From JAVBNH01 sp031551635 (lineage in GTDB: Bacteria; Bacillota; Clostridia; Oscillospirales; Acutalibacteraceae), in the NCBI GenBank assembly GCA_031551635.1, contig JAVBNH010000005.1, positions 1-64,000 of the forward strand: DNA of 64,000 nt, read 5' to 3'. The notes under the pieces are model-generated. The model was given only the letters and a program-made list of their open reading frames with translations, searched no databases and was not told the DNA's origin. The translations under genes and the position numbers were made by a program. Below, piece after piece: positions 34,047-43,498 of this stretch; positions within the stretch are counted from its first letter, which is position 1, and each line of letters opens with the position of its first letter.

Positions 34047-35579
34047 TCATTGTATAACCGATATTGTTGACACCGGCTGAGTGCTGCTATCCTCATACGC
34101 CTCGACACTTATTTTTCCGTTGTCTATAATTACCAATGAACCTACAGTTTTCAGAGTGTAGTCTGACTTTTTGCCGCCATCCTCGATAACCGGGAAGCTG
34201 CGTTTATCATCCGGAGGTGTCATTTTAAATTTATGTGTATGTCCTGAAATCGCAAAATCCGGGGAAAGCGGGCTGAGCATCCCTGACCACAGAAGCGCGG
34301 TGTCTTTGTATGCTGTTGAAAGAGAATTCAACGGAACATGCGAAAAGACGCCGAAATACTCATAATTTTCATATTCCTTAGATTCTATAACCTTTTTGAG
34401 CCATTCAGTCTGCTCGTTTCTGTAGGCGGAACAGTCAGCCAGTCCGCCATAAGTGTAATGGTCATCAGTCTTGTCAAGCCCCAAATCGAGCGTTATACCG
34501 TAAAATTTACCATAGGAAAAGGTATAATAAAATTTATTCTGCGGCATAACGATAAAGTCGTCAATAAATGAACTGCCGCCTGCGAAAAGCTCATGGTTAC
34601 CGCGTGTGAAATATACCGGGATTTCACCTCTTGTAATTTTTGCCGCCGGAGATAGTACGGAAGCTATTACCTCGCGGGAATCCATAGTAAACGAAATATT
34701 ATCGCCCAGCAAATAAAGAAAATCAATGTCATGAGAAGCTCTGATACTCTTGCTTATTTTTACAGGTGACGCGGTCAGACTGTGATAATCCGACAGTGAA
34801 ATAAATTTCAGGCTGTCTGAGTTATTGATTTCACGGAATTTTATTGATTCGCTTTTTATAGTTCGCCCGAAAACAGCCTTGTTAGGCGAATTCATAAAGA
34901 GCCTTTTCACATACGCGCGGTAGGTCGCGCCTTCAAGCTCGCTTTTGTCGACATAAACCCTGTGATTTTCAGTCATTGCGATTCTTTTGCCGTCCTCGGT
35001 ATGATAATATGTCTTTTTCACACCGTCCTTCTCAAGCTCGAGATAACCCAAGCCATTTACATTGGTAGTGAAAACCACCGCGTATTTGTCTCCAGCGTCA
35101 AAAACAACCGGTTCGCTCTCGAAAGAAATCGGAAAAAAGTCATAAACATAAATAAAACCGGAAAGCACCACAAGACAAAGGATTATACATTTATTTATCC
35201 TAGCTTTCCTATCGTTTTTCAAAGGCATAAAAAGCAAGAGACCCGCTATAAGCGAAGGCAGAACCACTAGGAGAGACTCAAAAAAATTCCTCGCGTAGGC
35301 ATGCCAGTCACCTAAGCGCAGTGCGAAATAACCAAGATTCAGAAGAAGCCCTAAGGCATTTCCGATATAGAGAAGAATTCTCTTCTTTGAGACGCTGCCG
35401 CGATATAGGATGTAAAACGAAAAAATCAAGCACGGTACTAATAAAATCATCGCATAGCTAAGGTTAAGCCGGATTCCCCACTGTTCAAAATGCCAGCCGA
35501 AGCGAAAAGCGTAAAATGAAACAAAATTGAGAAGAGCAAGCACAAACATAATGATATTGGTTTTCTGGTTCTTTTTCAA
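34047..35579 (-). CDS. Membrane-anchored metallophosphoesterase
   Basis: About 510 aa. Four or five N-terminal TM helices (about 10-30, 38-58, 66-86, 98-116, 128-146), an extracytoplasmic Fn3/beta-like domain, then a calcineurin-like domain: SLSDYHS, YLLGDNIS, RGNHELF, FGVFSHVP, ISGHTHKF. The first motif lacks the classic DxH Asp-His spacing (SDYH) but the set is complete. Translation probably starts at TTG 35579, nine bases after GGAGG; an earlier TTG overlaps the site. The preceding gene stops 5 bp upstream, so these two are co-transcribed. Acts outside the cell; substrate unknown. Confidence 0.88.
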   Translation of the reverse strand: MKKNQKTNIIMFVLALLNFVSFYAFRFGWHFEQWGIRLNLSYAMILLVPCLIFSFYILYRGSVSKKRILLYIGNALGLLLNLGYFALRLGDWHAYARNFFESLLVVLPSLIAGLLLFMPLKNDRKARINKCIILCLVVLSGFIYVYDFFPISFESEPVVFDAGDKYAVVFTTNVNGLGYLELEKDGVKKTYYHTEDGKRIAMTENHRVYVDKSELEGATYRAYVKRLFMNSPNKAVFGRTIKSESIKFREINNSDSLKFISLSDYHSLTASPVKISKSIRASHDIDFLYLLGDNISFTMDSREVIASVLSPAAKITRGEIPVYFTRGNHELFAGGSSFIDDFIVMPQNKFYYTFSYGKFYGITLDLGLDKTDDHYTYGGLADCSAYRNEQTEWLKKVIESKEYENYEYFGVFSHVPLNSLSTAYKDTALLWSGMLSPLSPDFAISGHTHKFKMTPPDDKRSFPVIEDGGKKSDYTLKTVGSLVIIDNGKISVEAYEDSSTQPVSTISVIQ

Positions 35580-35584
35580 TTGAA

Positions 35585-37168
35585 TCAACCTCCGAATATT
35601 ATATTTAAAACTATTTTACCGCCGTTTCCCGTAATATTGATAACTTCATTATCCCTCTCAAATCCGCCGCTGTCTGAGCGTAAATTATATTTTTTACCGT
35701 TATGCTTAAAACGCAAAACACTGCTCTCAACCGAAATTTCGGGCAGAGCCGTATTTTTTATGTCATAAATAAAGCTCATTCGAAATTTATCTTTATTTAT
35801 TTCCGGAACAATTACTATTTTATCGGGTGCGAAACGAAAACGCAGCCTGCCACAGGAAGTCCCCATAAAATGCAGCTCCAGCTCATCCTCATTTTCGCTC
35901 ACACTGAGCGTGTCAAAAACCAGACTTTCTTCCGCAAACGGATAAATACCCGCTCGGACACTATGACCGCTGTACCGGTTTCCGTCCATAACCGGCAGGT
36001 TGTCATACTCAAGAACATCCCTCTGCTCCCGTTCTGCAAGATATTTTTCATGGTAGTTTTCGTCAAAGATGAATAAATCCCGAATCCAAAACTTTCCGTT
36101 TTCACAATAAACATTTACCCTGTAGTTTTTACAATTATACCAAAAGCTCTTTTTCCCTTTTTCCTCTTCTTTTTCCGTTTCAAGGTCACTCATGGCGCAA
36201 ATTGAACTGGAGGGTGTGAGATTAAAACTCGAGGAAAACCATTCGCCGCTTTCACCCAGCGTTTCAACCTCAACCATTCCGTAAGAACGCAGATGCCGAA
36301 GCAAAGAATATTGGTATCCCAGCCCCTTGCTCATTCGCTCCCAGCCAAATGAATTTTCCTGACCGACCTGAGCATATGAATAACTCAGGCATTTTCCGTT
36401 AAAATTATTTTTAATATACCAGTCGACCCATTTTTTATTTCCGCCTCCGTAATCACCGGTATATACAGGCTCAAGTGTCGCGACCTGCTGCCATTCGACT
36501 GCACCCTCTTCAAGACTCAAGCCGATATCATACTGCCTGACAGGGTCGCTTCCCAGCATTCTGAAAACTGGCAGGTCAATCTGGTTTTCCTTTGTCTGAG
36601 CAGGGCAAAGCGCATTGAAGCGTGAGGGATAATAAGCTCCGTTATAATATCCGCCCCAGATTGTATACCCATCTGTCCCCCATTGGTCCTTGCAGTTGCA
36701 TGAGGCTTTGATGTGGTATTTATCATGCATATATTTTAGTGTGTGCGCGTCAATAATCCATGAGCCGCATACAGCAGGATAAAAGCCGTAAATATCCTTG
36801 AACTTTGCAAAAAGAGCATCAACAAGCTTTTCACGCTGCGAGGGAGTGTATCCTACAGAAAATCCGCAGTGGACATGCCAATCCCAGGGAAACCGACCGG
36901 TCCATTCAATGCCGCAGACATCGCACATAGGTTCGACAATTTCAAGCCATACACCCAGCTCAATCCTCAGGTCTTTCGCTTCGCTGCTGAGCATTTCGCA
37001 AATTTCCTTGTTTTCAAGCGCATCATACTGTAGCAGAAATGTCGCGGGCATGGAATATTCCCGTGAAAGCTTGAGTTGCTCGGCGACAGGTCTCACAAGG
37101 TCAATATGCTCCCGCGGCTCGCAGCCTCGCACAAAATTTATAATGTTAACAATATTTCTCTTTTTCAT
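35585..37168 (-). CDS. Polysaccharide-deacetylase-barrel-like protein, function unknown
   Basis: 527 aa, no signal peptide; ATG after AAGGAAAAGG. N-terminal about 270 residues have the lay-out of a glycoside hydrolase/deacetylase beta-alpha barrel: FLLQYDAL after beta 2, ELGVWLEIVEP, a DWHVHCGFSVGYTPSQ segment and YGFYPAVCGSWIIDAHTL. The C-terminal 250 residues look like beta-sandwich. Metal ligands could not be assigned with confidence. First gene of a pair with the membrane phosphoesterase. Confidence 0.6.
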   Translation of the reverse strand: MKKRNIVNIINFVRGCEPREHIDLVRPVAEQLKLSREYSMPATFLLQYDALENKEICEMLSSEAKDLRIELGVWLEIVEPMCDVCGIEWTGRFPWDWHVHCGFSVGYTPSQREKLVDALFAKFKDIYGFYPAVCGSWIIDAHTLKYMHDKYHIKASCNCKDQWGTDGYTIWGGYYNGAYYPSRFNALCPAQTKENQIDLPVFRMLGSDPVRQYDIGLSLEEGAVEWQQVATLEPVYTGDYGGGNKKWVDWYIKNNFNGKCLSYSYAQVGQENSFGWERMSKGLGYQYSLLRHLRSYGMVEVETLGESGEWFSSSFNLTPSSSICAMSDLETEKEEEKGKKSFWYNCKNYRVNVYCENGKFWIRDLFIFDENYHEKYLAEREQRDVLEYDNLPVMDGNRYSGHSVRAGIYPFAEESLVFDTLSVSENEDELELHFMGTSCGRLRFRFAPDKIVIVPEINKDKFRMSFIYDIKNTALPEISVESSVLRFKHNGKKYNLRSDSGGFERDNEVINITGNGGKIVLNIIFGG

Positions 37169-37288
37169 AAATTTTCCTTTTCCTTTGTTAATAAACAGTA
37201 TATCACCGCCGCAGCTCTTTGTAAATGGGATTTCTAAATCTAAAGGAAAACAATATTGCTACAAATTTTCTAAAACTATTGCTTTTAT

Positions 37289-37318
37289 TTGAAATTTTTG
37301 TTAAGATTTAGGTGTACT
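37289..37318 (+). promoter_or_regulatory. Possible promoter for the DUF4838 gene
   Basis: TTGAAA, 18 bp, TGTACT, followed by AAAAGGAGAGTG and the ATG at 37343. The -10 matches only four of six consensus bases. Confidence 0.4.
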
Positions 37319-37342
37319 AAAAAAAAGGAGAGTGTTATTACA

Positions 37343-39388
37343 ATGGCAGCATTGCAAAGCTTCGCACTTGGCATTATTTTGGCAATCCAGTCGATTTTTT
37401 TCCTCCCTCTCATGAAGAGTGAGCACGCAAAACCGCTTGATTACGGCGGGGATCCTTATGTTGAGGCGGTCATAGACGAATATTTGCCTCTTTTTGAAGA
37501 GGGCGAAACCGATTACGCTATAGTCCTCCCTGACACCTGTCCGAAATCCGATGAGACTGGCGCGGCATGGCTTCAGGAGTATATTGAGGGCATGACCGGC
37601 TTCAAGATGAGAATTTACAAAGCTTCCCAGAGCGCTCGAATTAGCGACGGCTTCCCGAACTACATCGCTGTGGGTGACACAGGTCTTGATAACGGCGCGC
37701 TTGACGCGGACATCCTTGAGTTGAAAAATGAGGGCTTTATTAAAAAGGTCATCGGCGACAATGTCTATATTTACGGCATCGGCAGGGGCACTATGTACGG
37801 CTGTTCAAGCTTTATTGAGGAGCAGATGGACTGCCACTGGTACACCCCTGAGACAAAGGTCATTCCCGAGGATAAAAACCTCGCCATAGACAAAAACCTC
37901 AATGACATTCAAAATACCTCGCTTGAATACCGTGACGTTTACTGGCAGGTCGTCAATTACAACGCCGAATGGAAGGCCTTCCACAAAATCAACTCCGGTA
38001 TGGGCTCGTATATGAACGAGAAATACGGCTACGGCATTAATTACATGGATTTCTGCCACACCATGGGCAGGCTTGTCCCCGAGTCATATTACGCCGAGCA
38101 CAAGGAATATTTCGCCTACCGCAGAGACACAAAATCCTATTCACTTGACCAGCGCTGCCTGACGAATCCCGATGTTTTCGAGATTACGCTGGCTAATGTC
38201 AAAAAAGCTATTGACAGCGCGCCGCTTGACTATCAAATCATGTCCGTTACCCAAAACGACAACGACAACCCCTGTGAGTGCGACAATTGTCTCGCGTCAG
38301 ATGCGAAATATGAAGCGCCTTCCGGCACAAATATTGAATTCGCGAATAAAATCGCGAGAGCCGTCAAGGAAGCATACCCGAACAGAACCATATTCATCGA
38401 CACCTTTGCTTACGGCTACACAACTCACGCGCCGAAAAACATCACTCCGGACGACAATGTTATAGTGCGTCTTTGCTCAATCGGTTCCTGCTTCTGCCAT
38501 CCGGTTCAGGATTGCGGTCACGGCAGGAGTGAGGGTATTTTTGAGAGAATGAAAAACAAGCCCTCGACCTTTGCCGAGGAAATCGTAGCATGGGATAAGC
38601 TCTGCAAGGTCAACGGCTCAAAGCTCTATATCTGGGACTACACAACAAACTTCAAGTCCTTCACAATGCCCTTCCCGAACATTCATGTTCTTTCTAACAA
38701 TATTCAGTTCTATATCAACAACAGCGTTTACGGAATTTTTGAGCAGGGCAACGGCGACGGCGGCAAAAACGGCGAATTCTGCGAACTTCGTGCCTTTATA
38801 CTCGCGAAAATGCTCTGGAATCCTTATGAAAACGTTGAGCACCTCATCAATGAATTTATGAATGGCTTCTACGGCGAGGCATCGGCTCCCTATGTCAAGG
38901 AATATCTTGACTATATCAGCCAGCTCACCATTGACAAATATCACCTTCACATCTTCAACCGTCCTGAGCAAAACACCTATTTCAATACCATAGACAGGCA
39001 AAAGCTTGATAAGATGTGGGACAATGCGGAAGAAAAAGCCACAGACGAAGTTCAGCTTAAAAACGTTCAGCGTTCAAGGCTTTCTCTGCGTAATTACAAG
39101 GCGAATATGATGATGGATGAGTTCTCTGTTTTCAGCCCGGACCGCGTCAAGGAAAACGAAAAGCTCTTTTATGACAATATCCTCCTCGGCATCAACAGAT
39201 ACAAAGAGGGCGACGTTATTTATACACCGTATTATGACGGCTATCTCAAATGGCGTCCGATTGAGTGGGGCGACCCGAGCGCATGGCTTGAGGGCGTTGA
39301 CGATTCAAAGCTTGTACCGCTTGACTTGAATAAATACAGGCTTGACCACGGCGTAACCCCCTTCGACTTCACCCCGAATTCAAACTAA
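37343..39388 (+). CDS. DUF4838 secreted protein, glycan-associated
   Basis: About 681 aa from the ATG after AAAGGAGAG; a TTG-type extension would read through promoter and ribosome site. N-terminal hydrophobic stretch (about 3-25) with no basic residue before it, an unusual export signal. Residues about 40-150 look like the alpha/beta domain that precedes GH20 or GH67 barrels (DYAIVLPDTCP, AVGDTGLDNGA), then the DUF4838 barrel with EYRDVYWQV, MSVTQNDNDNPCECDNC and IWDYTTNFKSF. DUF4838 occurs with carbohydrate-active modules. Followed by its own terminator, then the beta-helix gene. Confidence 0.85.
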   Translation: MAALQSFALGIILAIQSIFFLPLMKSEHAKPLDYGGDPYVEAVIDEYLPLFEEGETDYAIVLPDTCPKSDETGAAWLQEYIEGMTGFKMRIYKASQSARISDGFPNYIAVGDTGLDNGALDADILELKNEGFIKKVIGDNVYIYGIGRGTMYGCSSFIEEQMDCHWYTPETKVIPEDKNLAIDKNLNDIQNTSLEYRDVYWQVVNYNAEWKAFHKINSGMGSYMNEKYGYGINYMDFCHTMGRLVPESYYAEHKEYFAYRRDTKSYSLDQRCLTNPDVFEITLANVKKAIDSAPLDYQIMSVTQNDNDNPCECDNCLASDAKYEAPSGTNIEFANKIARAVKEAYPNRTIFIDTFAYGYTTHAPKNITPDDNVIVRLCSIGSCFCHPVQDCGHGRSEGIFERMKNKPSTFAEEIVAWDKLCKVNGSKLYIWDYTTNFKSFTMPFPNIHVLSNNIQFYINNSVYGIFEQGNGDGGKNGEFCELRAFILAKMLWNPYENVEHLINEFMNGFYGEASAPYVKEYLDYISQLTIDKYHLHIFNRPEQNTYFNTIDRQKLDKMWDNAEEKATDEVQLKNVQRSRLSLRNYKANMMMDEFSVFSPDRVKENEKLFYDNILLGINRYKEGDVIYTPYYDGYLKWRPIEWGDPSAWLEGVDDSKLVPLDLNKYRLDHGVTPFDFTPNSN

Positions 39389-39400
39389 CCTTGCAACCGC

Positions 39401-39432
39401 AAAGGGCTGACCATCATCGTCAGCCCTTTTAC
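39401..39432 (+). terminator. Intrinsic terminator after the DUF4838 gene
   Basis: AAAGGGCTGAC, 7-nt loop, GTCAGCCCTTTT: perfect 11-bp stem, 13 bp past the stop codon. Confidence 0.9.
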
Positions 39433-39495
39433 AGTTTACAAGTATCAGTTTTCAACATATAGGTTTAGCAAAATTTAAATTTTGGAGGGATGATT

Positions 39496-41622
39496 ATGCA
39501 AGCGGCATTTAAGTCTTTTTTTGCGGTAATTCTTTCTTTAGTCAACCTCGCTGCTTCTTTTTTGGGGCTCTGGTATATTCAGGAGACAAAACCCATTTTT
39601 CCGGACGAGCCGACGCCTGTTGAAAAAGAAGAATTTAACGAGGGGGAATTCAGCTTGTCACAAAATGATATTATTGTTGCGCAGGACGGCTCCGGCGACT
39701 ATGCAAGCATTGCGCAGGCAAAGCAGGCACTCAGGAATACTGCGGGCAGCGAAACTGTCACAGTTTGGATAAAAGGCGGTACTTATTTCCTCAGCGAGCC
39801 TTTAGTTTTCGATGAAAACGACCGCAGTAATGTCATTTACCGCAGTATGCCGGGCGAAGCAGTTGAGCTCAGCGGCGCGAAAGTTATAACAGGTTTTGCC
39901 GCGGATACATTAAACGGTGAAAACTGCTGGTCGGTGCAGCTTGACAAATCACAAAGCAACTGGTATTTTAAGTCGTTGTATAACGGCAACACTATTCTTC
40001 AGCGCCCGAGATACCCCGAAACAGGTTATCTGCTCGCAAAGGGAACTGATCCGGCGGATGCGCTCTTTACCGAAAAAACCACCTTCTGGGAGCTGACAAG
40101 GGGCGAACGCTCAGTGCTCGCGAATAAAGGCGACCTTAAGAATTTCAGCAATCTGCAGGATATAACTGTGCGTATCCTTCACTACTGGAAGGATGAAATA
40201 ATGTATGCCTCCTCATATGACGCAGCACAAAACAAGCTGATGCTGAGCCGTCCTTCCAGCATGCTCATTCGTGAGAACGACCGTTATTTCCTCGAAAATG
40301 TGCTTGAGGCGTTTAATGAGCCGGGTGAGTGGTACCTTGACAAAACAAACGCAAAGCTCTATTACAAGCCTCTGGATGGGCAAATCATGAACGACACGAC
40401 CTTGTATGCGGGCGTGAATGATACCCTGCTGAAGCTTGATGGGGTTAATAATATTACCTTCCAGGGGCTCAGCTTCCGTGATACCGACTGGAATATTCCT
40501 TCGCCGAAGGCCGGTTATGTCTGGGAAAACTCAAATATAGATCATCCTCAGGCGGCGTATGATGTCGACTGCGCCGTTGAAATCAATAATGCGGAAAATA
40601 TTAGTGTGGTTGACTGTAAATTTTACAACATCGGTAATTCAGCGCTGCGTTTCGGGCAGAATGTTCAGAATTCCACGGCTGAAGCAAATCTTTTCCGCAA
40701 TATCGGCGGCAACGCGGTCTATATTCACGGCGAAAATATCCCTGTTGATGACGCGCGTGTTACGAAAAACATAAAAATAGCTGACAACCATATAAACGGT
40801 TACGGCAGGCGGTTTTTCAACGCCATCGGCGTTCTTCTTGTTCATGCAAATTCCTGCGAAATTTCCAACAATGAAATTCATGACGGATATTACACTGCTA
40901 TTTCCAGCGGTTGGGTCTGGGGCTACGGCTACACCGTCACGAATAACATCAAAATCCTCGACAACCTGATTTATGATATTGGTCAGGGATGGCTGTCGGA
41001 TATGGGCGGTATTTATACACTCGGAATGCAACCGGATTCAGTAACAAGCGGCAATGTTATTCACGACGTCGCCGCCGACCCGAATGAGGGCGGCTACGGC
41101 GGCTGGGGAATTTATCCAGATGAGGGTTCCTCAGGCTTCACTATTGAGAATAATCTCGTTTATAACTGCCTATCAAACGCCTTCCACCAGCACTACGGCA
41201 AAGAGAATACAGTAAGAAATAATATTTTTGCCCTCTCAGGTGAGGCTGAGGTCAGGGTTTCAAGAAAAGAGGAACACACAAGCATCATTCTCACCGGAAA
41301 CATTATTCTTTCAAATAATAACCCGATCTACTCCAAGCTTGAAAAAGGTCAGATAATTGACGATAAAAATCTCTACTATGACCTGAAAAACAAGGATATT
41401 GTTTTCGCCTTCAGTGAAAAGCTGATCGAGCGTAAGGGCAGAGTTCAATTGAGCGCGATGGGACTTCTCAACAACGGCGTTTTCGAAAATCCCCTGTTCA
41501 AAAATCCGCTAAAAGGTGATTTCACCCTTGCGGAAAACTCACCCGCAATAACTGAAATCGGATTCACCCCCTGGGATTATTCAAAAGCCGGAACAATAAC
41601 CCTATTTGCTGAAATAGAATAA
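39496..41622 (+). CDS. Secreted right-handed parallel beta-helix protein, GH141-like
   Basis: About 708 aa; ATG eight bases after GGAGGG (an ATG two codons earlier is too close). Hydrophobic N-terminus to about residue 28. Opens with the classic IIVAQDGSGDYASIAQAKQ, then VWIKGGTYFL and YRSMPGEAVELSGAKVI, the profile of beta-helix glycosidases such as GH141 (alpha-fucosidase/xylanase), followed by helix coils rich in NNI/NxI repeats (ISNNEIHDGYYTAISSG, TVTNNIKILDNLIYDIG). Catalytic residues not assigned. Probably removes side chains from plant or host polysaccharides outside the cell (inference). Confidence 0.85.
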   Translation: MQAAFKSFFAVILSLVNLAASFLGLWYIQETKPIFPDEPTPVEKEEFNEGEFSLSQNDIIVAQDGSGDYASIAQAKQALRNTAGSETVTVWIKGGTYFLSEPLVFDENDRSNVIYRSMPGEAVELSGAKVITGFAADTLNGENCWSVQLDKSQSNWYFKSLYNGNTILQRPRYPETGYLLAKGTDPADALFTEKTTFWELTRGERSVLANKGDLKNFSNLQDITVRILHYWKDEIMYASSYDAAQNKLMLSRPSSMLIRENDRYFLENVLEAFNEPGEWYLDKTNAKLYYKPLDGQIMNDTTLYAGVNDTLLKLDGVNNITFQGLSFRDTDWNIPSPKAGYVWENSNIDHPQAAYDVDCAVEINNAENISVVDCKFYNIGNSALRFGQNVQNSTAEANLFRNIGGNAVYIHGENIPVDDARVTKNIKIADNHINGYGRRFFNAIGVLLVHANSCEISNNEIHDGYYTAISSGWVWGYGYTVTNNIKILDNLIYDIGQGWLSDMGGIYTLGMQPDSVTSGNVIHDVAADPNEGGYGGWGIYPDEGSSGFTIENNLVYNCLSNAFHQHYGKENTVRNNIFALSGEAEVRVSRKEEHTSIILTGNIILSNNNPIYSKLEKGQIIDDKNLYYDLKNKDIVFAFSEKLIERKGRVQLSAMGLLNNGVFENPLFKNPLKGDFTLAENSPAITEIGFTPWDYSKAGTITLFAEIE

Positions 41623-41637
41623 ACAACACTAAAATCA

Positions 41638-41668
41638 GAGCCTGCGTCATTTGATGCAGGCTCATTTA
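41638..41668 (+). terminator. Terminator after the beta-helix gene
   Basis: GAGCCTGC and GCAGGCTC around a 10-nt loop, then ATTTATTA. Repeat B copy 5 begins at the end of the tail. Confidence 0.75.
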
Positions 41669-41744
41669 TTAGTACCTTAGGGGCTGAAAGAGCAATAAAA
41701 AACAAAACTTGGGTTGTGAGCTTGGCAAGCCAAGCCCATGTTAG
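41669..41744 (-). repeat. Repeat B copy 5, between terminator and GH32 stop
   Basis: TTAGTACCTTAGGGGCTGAA to CCCATGTTAG. Its right boundary touches the TGA stop of the GH32 gene with no base between. Confidence 0.9.
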
Positions 41745-43301
41745 TCAATAAAAATTCGCTTCCATTATTTCATATGTGCTTATATCGCTGAATTGGGCGC
41801 GTTCGCTCTCGCTGAACAGCCGGATTTCGGTACAGTCTGCGCATGGGTAAACCCGCCTGGTTATTGCCTGCCTGTCATTCACAAAAACCTCAAGAACACT
41901 CTTATCAATAAAAACCGAGAAACGCAGGCTTTCGTTTTCCTGCAGTGCTAGCGGAGCCTTTTCCACCGCCGGTCTGCCGTCAGTTGTCGCCTTAGTGGTG
42001 TCCATCACTAGCATATTTTCCGTTTTATCATAATAAATGCTTGCAAAAACCTCCTCATTTTTATCGCTGCGTACGATTATACCGGCTTTCCCCTCATTGA
42101 AGTCGAGCTTAAAATCAATTTCACATGACAGGGGGTTAGGCAGCTCGAGCGCAAAGCGTCCGCCCTTCTCAAGCCTTGCGCTGCGGAAGGCTTTTTTATT
42201 GAAGCGAAGATTTTTTATCTCGTCCGCGACAGCAAGCCCCAGCGCGCCGTCCTCATTGTACCAAAGAAGCCGCGGCAAGCCATAAACACCTGACCAGAGA
42301 TTTTTTTCATCTTCAGCCCTGTTGTCGAGCAGCCATGCCCACATTATTTGCCGTCCGCGCTCGTCTATGAGAGCCTCGGGGGCAAAAAAGGTGTTATCTA
42401 CCCATGACATTCGGCCGTGAGAATTTCGGATAAACAAATCATTTTCCCTGTCATAATCGCCGATATAATACTGGCAGCCCTTATTATGTGCGATAAAAAG
42501 CTGGAGGTATTTCCCGCTGTGTTGTCCTCCGTTTTTGCACTTCGGCAGCGGCAGAAAAGAAGGGCACATATCGTCCTCGCTCTCGTCTGTCTCGCTGTTA
42601 TCGGCAGCCCGCTCATAAAAACGGTGCACAAATTTCCAGTCCTTCAGGTTTTCAGACTCAAAAAGGTCAACCCAGTCGCCCTTGTACCTCTTGACCTCCT
42701 CGCGCTCATCGCCTCTGAAGCAGTTAATAATCGTCAGGTTACCGGTCTGCATATAGTATTTACCGTCTTTTTTCCAAATATTGCTCGGGTCTGCACAGCC
42801 GATAATATCGGTAAGCTCTCCCTTGTCATTTCTTATGTCAATGCGTCCGTCAGCATTTGCAGCCAGGGCAAATTCGGTGAATTTTTCCCATTTCTCATAA
42901 AAATAGTCACTGCTCTTTGCAATTCTTATGCCGCCGCTCTCCCCCTCGTTTTTCGGCAGTGCCCAGTAAGTCATATAGCAAACGCCGTCGTCGTCAAGAA
43001 AAGCCCCGCCTGAAAAAATTCCGCCGTCAAGCTCGTCAGGCATAACTGCATCAGGGTGAGCCCGCCAATGAAAGAGGTCAATGCTCGAGAGATGACCGTA
43101 TCGAAAACGGTCCTCATTGCAATTGTATAAATACATCAGATGATAGCGTCCGTTTGCAAAAAAAGCGGCATTCGGGTCACCGGGCATGCCGTTGTCCTCG
43201 GGAATCGCGAAATGATATCCGGGTCTAGTGGGGTCGCTGAGCAAGGCATTTCTCAGTTGCCGTGAGTGCTTGATTAAATCCTTGATATAAATCCCTCCCA
43301 T
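41745..43301 (-). CDS. Divergent GH32-family protein (fructan/sucrose hydrolase fold)
   Basis: About 518 aa. Five-bladed propeller landmarks: MPGDPNAAFFANGRYHL (nucleophile Asp of the NDPNG motif kept), IFSGGAF, GCADPSNIWK (stabiliser Asp of RDP kept, Arg changed to Ala), YYIGDYDRENDLF, FFAPEAL, and a C-terminal beta sandwich with SLRFSVFIDKSVLEVFVND. The acid/base motif ECP reads MCP (DDMCPSF), so the catalytic Glu appears absent or displaced to a nearby Asp. Start: ATG at 43301 lies about 9 nt after the predicted transcription start, and GGGAGGG falls inside codons 2-4, which is odd. Cytoplasmic. Confidence 0.85.
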   Translation of the reverse strand: MGGIYIKDLIKHSRQLRNALLSDPTRPGYHFAIPEDNGMPGDPNAAFFANGRYHLMYLYNCNEDRFRYGHLSSIDLFHWRAHPDAVMPDELDGGIFSGGAFLDDDGVCYMTYWALPKNEGESGGIRIAKSSDYFYEKWEKFTEFALAANADGRIDIRNDKGELTDIIGCADPSNIWKKDGKYYMQTGNLTIINCFRGDEREEVKRYKGDWVDLFESENLKDWKFVHRFYERAADNSETDESEDDMCPSFLPLPKCKNGGQHSGKYLQLFIAHNKGCQYYIGDYDRENDLFIRNSHGRMSWVDNTFFAPEALIDERGRQIMWAWLLDNRAEDEKNLWSGVYGLPRLLWYNEDGALGLAVADEIKNLRFNKKAFRSARLEKGGRFALELPNPLSCEIDFKLDFNEGKAGIIVRSDKNEEVFASIYYDKTENMLVMDTTKATTDGRPAVEKAPLALQENESLRFSVFIDKSVLEVFVNDRQAITRRVYPCADCTEIRLFSESERAQFSDISTYEIMEANFY

Positions 43302-43316
43302 TATATTTTCAAAAAA

Positions 43317-43345
43317 ATAATAGCACAAGATGCACTGATTTACAA
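43317..43345 (-). promoter_or_regulatory. Sigma-A promoter for the GH32 gene
   Basis: Minus strand TTGTAA, 17 bp, TATTAT with an extended TGC before the -10. The start codon follows about 15 bases after the -10, implying a very short leader. Confidence 0.65.
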
Positions 43346-43416
43346 TGCTTAATTGTTTATTGGTAAGTAAAAAAGACAATAATAACCGCGATTGCCATTA
43401 TTTTTCGCCTAAAGCG

Positions 43417-43445
43417 TTGACATCGTTTTTTTGTTGTCATATAAT
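43417..43445 (+). promoter_or_regulatory. Perfect consensus promoter of the ligase-racemase-asnB operon
   Basis: TTGACA, 17 bp, TATAAT: full consensus, 54 bp before the ATG. Suggests high constitutive expression. Confidence 0.9.
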
Positions 43446-43498
43446 AATATATTGGATTAACGCAGACACAATCATCCGGTATGAAGGGACGTAAAACT

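Noticed and set aside
42417..43013. 198-codon plus-strand frame opposite the GH32 gene
   Set aside because: Antisense shadow with hydrophobic composition typical of reversed coding sequence.
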